Positions 23,719 to 32,526 of a DNA stretch of 35,156 nt are shown here, piece by piece. Position numbers and translations under genes: made by a program. The DNA is from UBA11889 sp046582115. GTDB taxonomy: Bacteria > Pseudomonadota > Gammaproteobacteria > Pseudomonadales > Azotimanducaceae. The stretch covers positions 1 to 35,156 of the forward strand of contig JAYGFA010000095.1 of assembly GCA_046582115.1 (NCBI GenBank). The letters are read 5' to 3'. The notes below the pieces were generated by a model. That model worked only from the letters and a program-made list of their open reading frames with translations. It was not told the origin of the DNA and did no database searches. The number at the start of each line of letters is the position of its first letter. Positions within the stretch are counted from its first letter, which is position 1.

Positions 23719-26346
23719 TTAGCTCGCCTTTCTTGCGCTGAAAGCGGTCCCTTCACTTTCTTGAGATCTACTGCAAGACGCAATCGAAAGTCCCAGTTGA
23801 TTTCTGTCCACATGCACATCAATCCCCGTTCCAAGGTCGCCCGCCAGTACGCGGTGGGCAAGCGGATTTTCAAGTAGCCGCTGTATAACTCGCCGCAGCG
23901 GGCGTGCACCGTACACCGGATCGAACCCCGCTTTGCCGAGAAAATCGAGTGCGCTTTCGCTAACGTTCAATTCGATGCCCTGAGAGAGCAGTCTTTCTCG
24001 TAGACCGTTAATTTGAAGCGTCGCTATCTCGCGAATTTCCTCAGCACCTAGGCTTCGAAAAACCACGGGGTCATCGATCCGATTGATGAACTCGGGACGG
24101 AAATAGCTCCCGACCACGTCCATGACGCGGCGTTTCATCTCCTCATACGCGGTTTGGTCAGCAAACTCCTGGATCACGTCGGAACCCAGGTTCGATGTCA
24201 TGATAATCAACGTATTCCGAAAGTCGACCGTTCGACCGTGACCATCTGTAAGTCGGCCGTCTTCAAGCACCTGTAAAAGAATGTTGAACACGTCAGCGTG
24301 CGCTTTTTCGACCTCGTCAAGAAGCAACACCGAGTATGGCTTTCGACGCACTCTTTCGGTGAGGTACCCGCCTTCTTCGTATCCGACGTACCCGGGCGGC
24401 GCGCCAATCAGGCGAGCCACCGAATGTTTTTCCATAAACTCGGACATATCGAGGCGGACCATCGCATCGTCCGTATCGAACAAAAATGCCGCCAGCGCCT
24501 TGGTCAGTTCCGTTTTCCCCACGCCGGTCGGTCCCAAAAACAAAAACGATCCTATGGGCCGACGCGGATCCGCCAGACCCGCTCTCGAGCGCCGAATGGC
24601 ATCGGCGATCACAGACACGGCTTCGCCCTGTCCAATGACCCGTCGCTGAATCACGGTTTCCATGTCGAGCAGTCGCTCTCGCTCGCCCAACAACATCCGC
24701 TGGACCGGAATTCCTGTCCAATGCGCGACTACCTCAGCGATTTCTTCGTCGGTTACCCGACTTCGAAGAAGTGTGAAATCGGTTTCATCGGCCTTTGTTG
24801 CCTCCTCCAGCGCGTTCTCCAGCTCTGGAATTCTCCCGTAGCGGAGCTCGGACATGCGCTGCAGGTCGCCGGCACGTTGAGCAGCCTCAAACTCAAGTCG
24901 CGCCTGTTCTAGGTCTTCCTTGAGTGCTTGTGTTCCTTGCACGGCCGCCTTCTCAGCCGTCCATATTTCGTCTAAATCAGCGTATTCACGTTCAACCTCA
25001 AGAATTTCTCCTTCCAGTTTTTTCAAGCGCTCTCTGGACGCATCGTCGGTTTCTTTCTTAAGAGCTTCGAGTTCAATCTTGAGTTGTACTAGGCGCCGTT
25101 CTAACCGATCCATCGATTCTGGTTTTGAATCAAGTTCCATCCGAATCCGGCTGGCAGCTTCATCAATTAAGTCGATGGCCTTATCCGGAAGCTGGCGATC
25201 CGCGATATAGCGGTGGGAAAGCACCGCCGCCGCAACAATCGAAGGGTCTGTAATTTCAACCCCGTGATGCACCTCGTAGCGTTCTTTGAGTCCTCGAAGA
25301 ATCGCGGTGGTATCTTCAACACTCGGTTCATCAACGAGTATTCTCTGAAAGCGCCTTTCAAGCGCCGCATCTTTTTCGATGTTCTCGCGATATTCGTCCA
25401 ATGTGGTCGCGCCAACACAGTGCAACTCGCCTCGCGCTAACGCCGGCTTCAACATGTTGCCAGCGTCCATTGAACCCTCCGCTTTGCCTGCGCTGACCAG
25501 GGTGTGGATTTCATCAATAAAGAGAATGATCTGTCCTTCTTGTTTCGATAGGTCGTGCAGCAAGGCCTTCATTCTTTCCTCAAATTCCCCCCGAAATTTG
25601 GCTCCTGCAATTAACGTCCCCATGTCCAGCGATAGCAGGCGCTTCCCTCGCACGCCATCGGGTACCTCCCCGTTAACGATGCGTTGGGCTAGACCTTCCA
25701 CAATCGCGGTCTTGCCCACCCCAGGTTCACCAATCAGTACCGGATTGTTCTTCGTTCGGCGCTGCAGCACCTGTACCGTCCGGCGTATTTCATCATCCCG
25801 TCCGATGACAGGATCGAGTTTCCCTTGCTCCGCGCGCTCCGTAAGATCGATCGTGTACTTTTGTAGTGCTCCGCGGATTTCCTCGGCGTTGGCGTCGTTC
25901 ACGTTTTCACCAGACCGAAGCGCAGCCACTCGAGCGTCGAGCGTTTCTCGCATGATTCCACTGCTTTGTAAAACCTCCGCAGCCGGTCCTTGCGCATCAA
26001 ACACCGCGAGAAGAAATAGCTCGCTCGACAAATAAGTGTCACCGCGTGCCTGCGCCAATTTGTCGGTTAAGTTAAATACCCGAATTAATTCGTTAGACAG
26101 CTGAACATCGCCGGCAGTACCCGAAACCTGCGCGTGTCGATCAAGCATCTCGCCGAGGCCTGTTCGCAGGGCATCAGTGTCCGCACCCGCGCCACTCAAC
26201 AACTGACGTATTCCGCTGCCCTGTTGATCGAGCATCGCCACTAGAACGTGCTGCGGTTCGATAAATTGGTGATCACGGCCTACCGCGAGACTCTGGGCAT
26301 CGGCCAGAACTGCCTGCAAGCGCGTTGTCATTTTGTCCATACGCAT
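23719..26346 (-). CDS. clpB: ClpB disaggregase, AAA+ heat-shock ATPase
   Basis: This is an 875-residue hexameric ATPase that works with DnaK to resolve protein aggregates. In order it has the N-terminal Clp repeats (MTTRLQAVLADAQSLA, FIEPQHVLVAML), the first AAA+ module with GEPGVGKTAIVEGLAQRI and ILFIDEIHTLV, the charged coiled-coil middle domain (about residues 400-530), the second module with LGPTGVGKTELTKALAAFLF and LLLDEVEKAH, and the C-terminal D2-small domain. The start MRMDKMTT aligns with E. coli MRLDRLTN. About 15 extra residues follow the usual ending (CSRSQESEGTAFSARKAS). A sigma-32-type promoter lies upstream (26399-26426). It appears monocistronic. Confidence 0.97.
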   Translation of the reverse strand: MRMDKMTTRLQAVLADAQSLAVGRDHQFIEPQHVLVAMLDQQGSGIRQLLSGAGADTDALRTGLGEMLDRHAQVSGTAGDVQLSNELIRVFNLTDKLAQARGDTYLSSELFLLAVFDAQGPAAEVLQSSGIMRETLDARVAALRSGENVNDANAEEIRGALQKYTIDLTERAEQGKLDPVIGRDDEIRRTVQVLQRRTKNNPVLIGEPGVGKTAIVEGLAQRIVNGEVPDGVRGKRLLSLDMGTLIAGAKFRGEFEERMKALLHDLSKQEGQIILFIDEIHTLVSAGKAEGSMDAGNMLKPALARGELHCVGATTLDEYRENIEKDAALERRFQRILVDEPSVEDTTAILRGLKERYEVHHGVEITDPSIVAAAVLSHRYIADRQLPDKAIDLIDEAASRIRMELDSKPESMDRLERRLVQLKIELEALKKETDDASRERLKKLEGEILEVEREYADLDEIWTAEKAAVQGTQALKEDLEQARLEFEAAQRAGDLQRMSELRYGRIPELENALEEATKADETDFTLLRSRVTDEEIAEVVAHWTGIPVQRMLLGERERLLDMETVIQRRVIGQGEAVSVIADAIRRSRAGLADPRRPIGSFLFLGPTGVGKTELTKALAAFLFDTDDAMVRLDMSEFMEKHSVARLIGAPPGYVGYEEGGYLTERVRRKPYSVLLLDEVEKAHADVFNILLQVLEDGRLTDGHGRTVDFRNTLIIMTSNLGSDVIQEFADQTAYEEMKRRVMDVVGSYFRPEFINRIDDPVVFRSLGAEEIREIATLQINGLRERLLSQGIELNVSESALDFLGKAGFDPVYGARPLRRVIQRLLENPLAHRVLAGDLGTGIDVHVDRNQLGLSIASCSRSQESEGTAFSARKAS

Positions 26347-26398
26347 TGCGCGTCATCCATCGCCACGTATCCGGGCGTTTATTTTGCGGCTGTACAAA

Positions 26399-26426
26399 AA
26401 ATGGGGGTTAATCAGTGATTTACAAG
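26399..26426 (-). promoter_or_regulatory. sigma-32 (RpoH) heat-shock promoter of clpB
   Basis: On the minus strand CTTGTAA (26426-26420), 13 bases, then CCCCATTT (26406-26399). The E. coli RpoH consensus is CTTGAAA, 13-17 bases, CCCCATNT, so only one -35 base differs and the -10 box is complete. The bases before the -35 are a C run, as the extended consensus prefers. The -10 box ends about 52 bases before the clpB ATG. ClpB is a classic RpoH target, so position and gene agree. Confidence 0.85.
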
Positions 26427-26549
26427 GGGGGGGGCGTCGTTCATAACACAGACTCGGGGCGTCTTTCGCCTGCCTACGTAGCCATAAAACGTCCACGTTC
26501 GACGGCGCGATGAGTGTTCGCGGCACCCCGTTACGCCGAAGCGTCGTGG

Positions 26550-27761
26550 CTAATTCGAACCGGTTGGAATCTCGTTAAACGGAATTCCTTTATCCAAGCG
26601 CACATCCTGCGGCATACCAAGCACACGCTCAGCAAGAATGTTTAGCATAATTTCGTCCGACCCACCTGCGATTCTGCCGCCCGGAGCACCCATGTACGTT
26701 GCGGCGTAGATTCCTGACTCTTCCCCGTGCTCGGAATCCCAAACCGCGCCAGAAAGTTCCAAAAGATCCATCGCAAAGGACGCCATGTCCTGCGTCTTCG
26801 CCGCTCCCACGTATTTGCCGATGGAGTTTTCGGGACCCGGGGTATCACCACGCGACAGCGCCGACATCGATCGGTACCCCGTAAAACGAAGCCCCGATTC
26901 TTGACAGTACCAGTCCGCGAGTTTGGCCCGGACTTGGCGATCCTCGATCGCCGGACGATCATCTATATTGACGCGTTTTGCCAGTTCAAAAATCCGGTCA
27001 AACCCCACACCACCGCCACCGCCACCGATCGCAGCCCGCTCGTTCATGAGGGTGGTGAGCGCCACTTGCCAACCCTGTCCCACAGCACCAAGTCTCTGGC
27101 TGTCCGGAATACGCACGTCCGTGAAATAGACCTCGCTAAAATTCGCTCCCCCCGAAATCTGTTTGATCGGCTTAACATCCACACCCGGTGACTTCATATC
27201 ACAAAAGAAATAGGTCAGTCCTTTGTGCTTAGCCACAGTCGGATCCGTACGTACAACGAGTATCCCGTAATCACTGTAATGCGCACCCGAAGTCCAGATT
27301 TTTTGGCCGTTAATTACCCACTCATCGCCGTCTTTCTCCGCTCGTGTGCGTAGTGCCGCGAGGTCGGAACCACCCGCTGGCTCACTAAAAAGCTGACACC
27401 AGATGTGTTCGCCCGACGCTAACGGTGGGAGGTGCTTGACTTTGTCCTCCTCCGAAGCCCACGCCATCATCGTCGGCGCAGCCATGCCTTGGCCAATCGC
27501 AAATACGCCGCTTGGAGCGTTGAACCGAGACTCTTCCTGATTCCAAATCACCTGCTCGATCGCTGACGCGTCACGGCCCCCGTATTCCTTCGACCAGCGA
27601 ATACACGCCCATCCAGCATCGTACTTACGTTTCTGCCAGAGTTTGGACCGTTCGATTTCGTCAAGTGCCTTTAATTCTTCATTGGCCGGTACATTGGCTT
27701 CCAACCATACCCGTGCTTCGTTGCGAAACGCTGCTTCCTCGGCTGTGTCGTTAAAATCCAT
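26550..27761 (-). CDS. acyl-CoA dehydrogenase, larger partner
   Basis: This is a 403-residue FAD-dependent acyl-CoA dehydrogenase that would introduce a 2,3-double bond into an acyl-CoA and pass electrons to ETF. The N-terminal helical part runs to about residue 120. The flavin-side motif WCQLFSEPAGGSDLAALRTR and VINGQKIWTSGAHYSDYGIL are in the middle. The C-terminus has GGRIAGGSDEIMLNILAERV. In the straight-chain enzymes the catalytic glutamate lies in YEGT; here the aligned residues are AGGS, as in many actinobacterial-type FadE proteins of steroid or branched substrates. GGGAGA precedes the ATG at 27759-27761. It lies 10 bases after the other dehydrogenase gene. Confidence 0.9.
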   Translation of the reverse strand: MDFNDTAEEAAFRNEARVWLEANVPANEELKALDEIERSKLWQKRKYDAGWACIRWSKEYGGRDASAIEQVIWNQEESRFNAPSGVFAIGQGMAAPTMMAWASEEDKVKHLPPLASGEHIWCQLFSEPAGGSDLAALRTRAEKDGDEWVINGQKIWTSGAHYSDYGILVVRTDPTVAKHKGLTYFFCDMKSPGVDVKPIKQISGGANFSEVYFTDVRIPDSQRLGAVGQGWQVALTTLMNERAAIGGGGGGVGFDRIFELAKRVNIDDRPAIEDRQVRAKLADWYCQESGLRFTGYRSMSALSRGDTPGPENSIGKYVGAAKTQDMASFAMDLLELSGAVWDSEHGEESGIYAATYMGAPGGRIAGGSDEIMLNILAERVLGMPQDVRLDKGIPFNEIPTGSN

Positions 27762-27771
27762 GGATATCTCC

Positions 27772-28896
27772 CTAGGCCGCCTGGCCGCGCTCGATCGCAG
27801 TAATTAATTTATCCTGCCACCAAGATTCACTGCCGATGGTGACGGAAAGTAGCTTGGATCGTCGGTAAAAGAACTGACAATCGAATTCCCACGTGAAGCC
27901 CATACCACCGTGCGTTTGAATGTTTTCTTTGGATGCAAAGTAGTACGCCTGTGTTCCGCTCACACGCGCAGTTGCTGCCGCGATCGGTAATTCAGGTGCG
28001 TCGGTTGATAACGCCCACGCGCCGTAGTATCCGTTCGACCGTGCGAGCGTGTTCTTCACGTAGACGTTGGCAAGTTTGTGCTTGATCGCTTGAAAGCCAG
28101 CAATCGGTCGGCCGAACGCGTACCGACCCATCGCGTAGTCTTTTGCCTGTTCCAGGGCCGCCTCGGAACCACCTACCTGTTCCCACGCGTAGAGGACGGA
28201 CGCGCGGTTTAAAAGTTTCTCGACCGCCGACCAGCCTTGCCCGTCAGCACCCATTAACGATGCCGCTGCACCGTCAAACGTGAGCTTTGCATGCGACCGT
28301 GTCGGGTCTAACGTGGCAACACTCGTGCGTTCGACAGCATCCAATTCCACCAGATGTAGACTCGCACCGTCGCCATTTTGGCTAGCGGAAACCACCACGG
28401 CAAAATCCGCTATATCGCCATCGGCTACGGGAATTTTTGTTCCAGAGACGGTGCCATCAACAGCGGTCGTATTCAGATTCGCTGGAGATGGTCGGCCGCT
28501 GCCCTCACTGAAGGCAAAGGTGCCTATGACCTCGCCGGTCGCAAGTTTGGGTAACCATTTTTCTTTCTGTGCCTCGGTTCCAACGAGAAGCAATGCTTCC
28601 GTGGCTAAATAGACCGAAGACGAAAAAGGTACCGGCGCAACAGCGCGCCCAAGTTCTTCTGCGATCACACATAGATCTAGGTAGGAAGCACCGAGGCCAC
28701 CGTAGGATTCTGGAATCACCGTCGCGGTCCACCCCATTTGCCCGATACCCTCCCAGAGTGCCCGTGCATACGCGTCGTCGCCATCGAGGATGCTACGCAC
28801 CAGAGTCGAAGGGCATTCGTCCTGCAAAAAACCGCGGGCCTGATCCCGCAGCAAGTTCTGCTCATCCGAAAACTCAAAATTCACGCCTTCCACCAT
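27772..28896 (-). CDS. acyl-CoA dehydrogenase, smaller partner lacking the usual C-terminal motif
   Basis: This is a 374-residue acyl-CoA dehydrogenase-fold protein. It starts with NFEFSDEQNLLRDQARGFL, has ATVIPESYGGLGASYLDLCV, a shortened middle domain (IGTFAFSEGSGRP) and YAFGRPIAGFQAIKHKLANV. Near the end THGGMGFTWEFDCQFFYRR is followed by LLSVTIGSESWWQDKL, where the catalytic YEGTSQI segment would be. This pattern is that of the non-catalytic-looking member of paired dehydrogenases. An ATG at 28911 gives five more residues; I prefer 28896, but neither has a good ribosome-binding site. It is first in the two-gene operon and divergent from nadE with a gap under 50 bases. Confidence 0.87.
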   Translation of the reverse strand: MVEGVNFEFSDEQNLLRDQARGFLQDECPSTLVRSILDGDDAYARALWEGIGQMGWTATVIPESYGGLGASYLDLCVIAEELGRAVAPVPFSSSVYLATEALLLVGTEAQKEKWLPKLATGEVIGTFAFSEGSGRPSPANLNTTAVDGTVSGTKIPVADGDIADFAVVVSASQNGDGASLHLVELDAVERTSVATLDPTRSHAKLTFDGAAASLMGADGQGWSAVEKLLNRASVLYAWEQVGGSEAALEQAKDYAMGRYAFGRPIAGFQAIKHKLANVYVKNTLARSNGYYGAWALSTDAPELPIAAATARVSGTQAYYFASKENIQTHGGMGFTWEFDCQFFYRRSKLLSVTIGSESWWQDKLITAIERGQAA

Positions 28897-28944
28897 TGCA
28901 AGCGAACGCATGAACGATTGTAGCGCGTGCCGTAGACTATCGGT

Positions 28945-30864
28945 ATGGACCTGTCCCGACTTGGTTTTTTACGCGTTGGCGTATGTGCCCCGGCGATAAA
29001 AATCGCTGATCCTGAGGCAAACGCGGCAACGATATTGGAAGTGTACAAACGCCTTTGTGAAGGCCAAGCGTCTGTTGTTGTCACCCCTGAACTTTCGCTC
29101 ACCGGTTACAGCTGCGAAGACCTTTTCCATAGCGACGACCTGTTGGCGCGGTCTCGCCAGGCGCTGGCGACGGTCGCGACAGCCGCTGCCGACACGGCGG
29201 TGCTAGTGGTCGGCGCTCCGTGGCGATTGGTCGATGGCCGCCTCCTAAATTGCGCCTTTGTGTGCGCACGTGGGCGCATTGTCGGCGCCGTTCCGAAATC
29301 AGCGCACCCCAATTATGACGAGTTCTACGAGCAACGTTGGTTTACGTCAGGAGCTGGCTTAGTCGCAACCATAAACGGCGAGGCGGGCCATTTTCAGATT
29401 CGTAGCGATCAGTTGTTTGCCGTTGGCGATACCCACTTCGCCATTGAAATTTGCGAGGATCTCTGGGCGCCAGAACCCCGAAGTACCCAGCACGCTTTGG
29501 CTGGCGCGTCCCTTATTGTCAATCCCTCCGCTAGTAACGAGTTAGTGGCAAAAGCCGACTATCGACGTGATCTCGTTCGTATGCAAAGCGCGCGATGTAT
29601 TTGCGCGTACGCCTATGCTGGGGCCGGTCCCACCGAATCCAGCAAGGATGTCGTATACGGGGGCCATCTACTCGGTGCCGAAAACGGCACGATGGTTGTT
29701 GAATCCGATCGTTTCAATCTCGACACCACTGAGCTTCTGTTCGACATCGACTGGAAAAAACTTGAACACGATCGTAGCCGCAATACGACCTTTACCCAGG
29801 CCCATCGTCCGACGACCTACCCGAGAGTCGATACCGACATTCGCGTTGAACTCGGCAACACCCGTCGCATCTACGTCGCACATCCGTTTGTTCCCGATGA
29901 CGAAACCGAATTTGACGCACGCGCACGAGAGATCCTCTCGATTCAGTCGACGGGGCTCGCGCGACGGATGCTCGCTGCCAAGACACAACGCCTTGTGCTT
30001 GGGCTCTCTGGTGGTCTCGATTCAACTCTCGCGTGCCTCGTCTGTCTCGACGCGTTGGACCGGCTCGAGTTACCCGCATCGGCGCTTACCGCATTGACCA
30101 TGCCCGGTCCCGGCACCACCGATCACACCAAGAAATCTGCCCATCTCCTCGCCACATCGAGCGGGTTTGATCTAGCTGAGGTACCCATCAATGACGCCGT
30201 CAAGCAGCACCTTATCGACGTTGGGCATGATGGTGCCGCCGACGTTACCTTTGAGAACAGTCAGGCCCGCGAGAGGACGCAAATTCTCTTCGATACTGCC
30301 AACAACGTTGGTGGGATTGTGGTGGGCACCGGCGACCTGTCAGAGCTCGCGTTGGGGTGGTGTACGTTTAACGCAGACCAAATGTCGAATTACAACGTCA
30401 ACGTGAGCGTGCCGAAAACCATGATCGCGTACCTTGTTCGCTGGTACGCCCATCATCGTGCATCCGAGCTGTTAAAAAAGGTACTGCAGCGCGTCGTCGA
30501 TACACCAATTACGCCCGAATTGTTACCGAACGTTGACGGTCGTATCGTCCAGGAAACCGAGGCCTTGATCGGGCCCTATGAGTTGCATGATTTTTTCCTC
30601 TACCACTACCTACGGACCGGCGCCGACGCGGAGAAGATATTTTGTCTTGCGAATTCAGCGTTCGAAGGGATGTACGACGGTCTAACAATCCAAAAGTGGT
30701 TGCGCGTTTTCTTCCAGCGCTTTTTCGAGCAGCAGTTCAAACGAACTACACTACCTCCGGGACCCAAGGTCGGTACGGTCAGTTTGTCACCGAGAGGCGA
30801 CTGGCGTATGCCCGACGAGGCCGAGGTCGGTACCATCCTATTGAACATCGACAAGCTGCTATAG
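28945..30864 (+). CDS. nadE: glutamine-dependent NAD+ synthetase
   Basis: This 639-residue cytosolic enzyme makes NAD+ from deamido-NAD+, ATP and glutamine. The N-terminal nitrilase-like glutaminase domain (about residues 1-280) has Glu49 (TPELSLTGY), Lys118 (VPKSAHPNY) and Cys170 (EICEDLW), the complete triad. The synthetase domain has the ATP P-loop SGGLDS at 355-360 and later GTGDLSELALGWCTFN. It is the long, two-domain form, as in Mycobacterium, and so does not depend on free ammonia. An exported metallo-beta-lactamase-fold gene starts 8 bases after it. The start is the ATG at 28945, with a poor ribosome-binding site. Confidence 0.95.
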   Translation: MDLSRLGFLRVGVCAPAIKIADPEANAATILEVYKRLCEGQASVVVTPELSLTGYSCEDLFHSDDLLARSRQALATVATAAADTAVLVVGAPWRLVDGRLLNCAFVCARGRIVGAVPKSAHPNYDEFYEQRWFTSGAGLVATINGEAGHFQIRSDQLFAVGDTHFAIEICEDLWAPEPRSTQHALAGASLIVNPSASNELVAKADYRRDLVRMQSARCICAYAYAGAGPTESSKDVVYGGHLLGAENGTMVVESDRFNLDTTELLFDIDWKKLEHDRSRNTTFTQAHRPTTYPRVDTDIRVELGNTRRIYVAHPFVPDDETEFDARAREILSIQSTGLARRMLAAKTQRLVLGLSGGLDSTLACLVCLDALDRLELPASALTALTMPGPGTTDHTKKSAHLLATSSGFDLAEVPINDAVKQHLIDVGHDGAADVTFENSQARERTQILFDTANNVGGIVVGTGDLSELALGWCTFNADQMSNYNVNVSVPKTMIAYLVRWYAHHRASELLKKVLQRVVDTPITPELLPNVDGRIVQETEALIGPYELHDFFLYHYLRTGADAEKIFCLANSAFEGMYDGLTIQKWLRVFFQRFFEQQFKRTTLPPGPKVGTVSLSPRGDWRMPDEAEVGTILLNIDKLL

Positions 30865-30872
30865 TTTTTCCG

Positions 30873-31787
30873 ATGCGGTATTTCCTCTTTGTCCTCGTGT
30901 TACTCGGGGCTCCTAAGTCTTTAGCCCTTGAACCGCCCTACTGTGGCGACGAGGGCGTATGGATTCAGATTCTGGGGTCGGGCAGCCTCGAATTCGGTAA
31001 CCCTCGGGCTGCCCCCAGCTACTTGGTGTGGATCGACAACCGTGCCCGGTTAATGATCGACGCCGGTGCCGGTGCAGCGCTGAGGTTTGACGAGAGCGGT
31101 GCAGCATTTGCCGACCTCGACGCGCTCGTGCTGTCGCATCTGCACCTCGAGCATACTGGCGATTTAGCCAACCTACTCGCGGCATCACGCGACGCCGATC
31201 GGACGGGGTTATTCCCGCTTTTTGGTCCCGGCGGTGAGAATGGCAAGAAGGCAACGCGCAACTATCTCGAGCGATTGATTGGCCCCCAAGGACCTTTCAA
31301 TGAACTTGCAGATTTGCTCACGTTTAAGAGTTCGGCCGGTTACAAAGTCTCGGTCCGTGACGTGCCAGCAGTGGGTCGACGTCGTTGGTCGCAGTTCTCC
31401 AACGAACATCTCAAGCTTTCGGCTGTCCCGGTGTACCACGGCGGCACTCCCAGCCTAGCTTGGCGGGTCGATATTGGCGAGCAGAGCGTCGTGTTTGCCG
31501 GTGATCTCAACAATCAAAAGGATACCTTGTCGGCTTTCGCCGCCAACGCCGATGCACTAGTCATTTCCCACGTACTGCCCGACCACGCTCGTGGTGCTGA
31601 CCGCGAAACGCACCTCACGCCCTCTCAAATTGGCCGGATTGCCGAGGCCAGTAATGCACGTTTTTTGATTCTTAGCTCCCGTGCAAAACGAACCTTCGGG
31701 ATTGAATCGGAGTCAAGAGCTGCTATTGAAAAAACCTACAAAGGCTCACTTATCTTCGCCAATGATCTGGAGTGTTGGGGTCTTTAG
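30873..31787 (+). CDS. exported metallo-beta-lactamase-fold hydrolase, RNase Z-like subgroup
   Basis: The product has 304 residues with a probable signal peptide (MRYFLFVLVLLGAPKSLA, cleavage near residue 18-19). The MBL motif reads HLHLEHTGD (residues 89-97), with Glu93 where Asp is almost universal. Other ligand positions are His189 (VYHGG), Asp211 (FAGDLNN) and His247 in HLTPSQIG, the last resembling the HLTPxQAG motif of RNase Z-like and related hydrolases. The export signal argues against an RNA-processing role; a periplasmic esterase or lactonase-type activity is possible. I chose the ATG at 30873, 8 bases after nadE; the frame is open further upstream but inside nadE. Confidence 0.85.
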   Translation: MRYFLFVLVLLGAPKSLALEPPYCGDEGVWIQILGSGSLEFGNPRAAPSYLVWIDNRARLMIDAGAGAALRFDESGAAFADLDALVLSHLHLEHTGDLANLLAASRDADRTGLFPLFGPGGENGKKATRNYLERLIGPQGPFNELADLLTFKSSAGYKVSVRDVPAVGRRRWSQFSNEHLKLSAVPVYHGGTPSLAWRVDIGEQSVVFAGDLNNQKDTLSAFAANADALVISHVLPDHARGADRETHLTPSQIGRIAEASNARFLILSSRAKRTFGIESESRAAIEKTYKGSLIFANDLECWGL

Positions 31788-31893
31788 TCGCTCGTTTTTT
31801 GTATCGTAACGATCCGTTAAACACGCGAACGTCTTCGCAACGGCATGAGAACGGTTAGCATACAAATCTGTAATAACTACCCAACGGAAAACC

Positions 31894-32526
31894 ATGGCAC
31901 TCGATCAGCAGGTATGCGATGAGTTATTGAATACAACGCGGTCGGTTCGTAAGCGCTTGGACTTGACTAAACCCGTCCCCAGAGAGGTCATCGACGAATG
32001 TCTGCAGTTAGCTGTTCAAGCACCAACGGGCTCGAATGTCCAGGGTTGGCGCTGGATTGTCATCGACGATTCCGATACGCGGGCGGCACTGGCGGCACTT
32101 TATCGACGTAGTGCCGAGGGTTACCTCTCGGCAGCAAACGAACAAGCGTCAACGGGCGCCAACGCTCAAACCCAGCGTGTATTCAGTTCGGCCATTTACC
32201 TTATGGAGCACCTCGACGAGGTGCCGGTGCACCTCATTCCGTGTATTCAAGGAAATCCGCCCAATGGATTGGCTGGCGCTGGTTTTTACGCGTCGATCTA
32301 TCCGGCAGTGTGGAGTTTTCAGCTAGCGCTTCGAGCGCGCGGCCTCGGTTCGTGTCTGACGACACTGCACCTCGCGTACGCCGACGAAGCGGCCGCGTTA
32401 TTAGGAATTCCTGAAGGTATAACCCAGACGGCACTTTTACCTGTTGCCTATACCGTCGGCGCGGACTTTAAACCAGCAAAAAGGCCGCCTGTCTCTGGAA
32501 TCACCTACTGGAACTCATGGGGTTAG
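31894..32526 (+). CDS. nitroreductase family FMN-dependent oxidoreductase
   Basis: This is a 210-residue flavoprotein of the nitroreductase fold, which reduces nitro groups, quinones or enones with NAD(P)H. The FMN phosphate contact is the N-terminal TTRSVRKRLD (Arg16, Ser17, Arg19). QAPTGSNVQGWRWIVI follows at about 37-52, and the C-terminal LRARGLGSCLTTLHLAYADE and LGIPEGITQTALLPVAYTVG blocks are typical. GGAAA lies about 5 bases before the ATG. The gap from the MBL-fold gene is 106 bases with no clear terminator or promoter. The 3' end overlaps the converging small ORF by 12 bases. Confidence 0.9.
   Translation: MALDQQVCDELLNTTRSVRKRLDLTKPVPREVIDECLQLAVQAPTGSNVQGWRWIVIDDSDTRAALAALYRRSAEGYLSAANEQASTGANAQTQRVFSSAIYLMEHLDEVPVHLIPCIQGNPPNGLAGAGFYASIYPAVWSFQLALRARGLGSCLTTLHLAYADEAAALLGIPEGITQTALLPVAYTVGADFKPAKRPPVSGITYWNSWG

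Noticed and set aside
25379..26035. 218-codon plus-strand ORF opposite clpB
   Set aside because: It is antisense to the first ClpB ATPase module and Ser/Arg-rich, as expected of a shadow frame.
31788..31893. T-rich stretch and AT-rich bases between the MBL gene and the nitroreductase as terminator or promoter
   Set aside because: No stem precedes the T run, and no pair of boxes with acceptable spacing was found.
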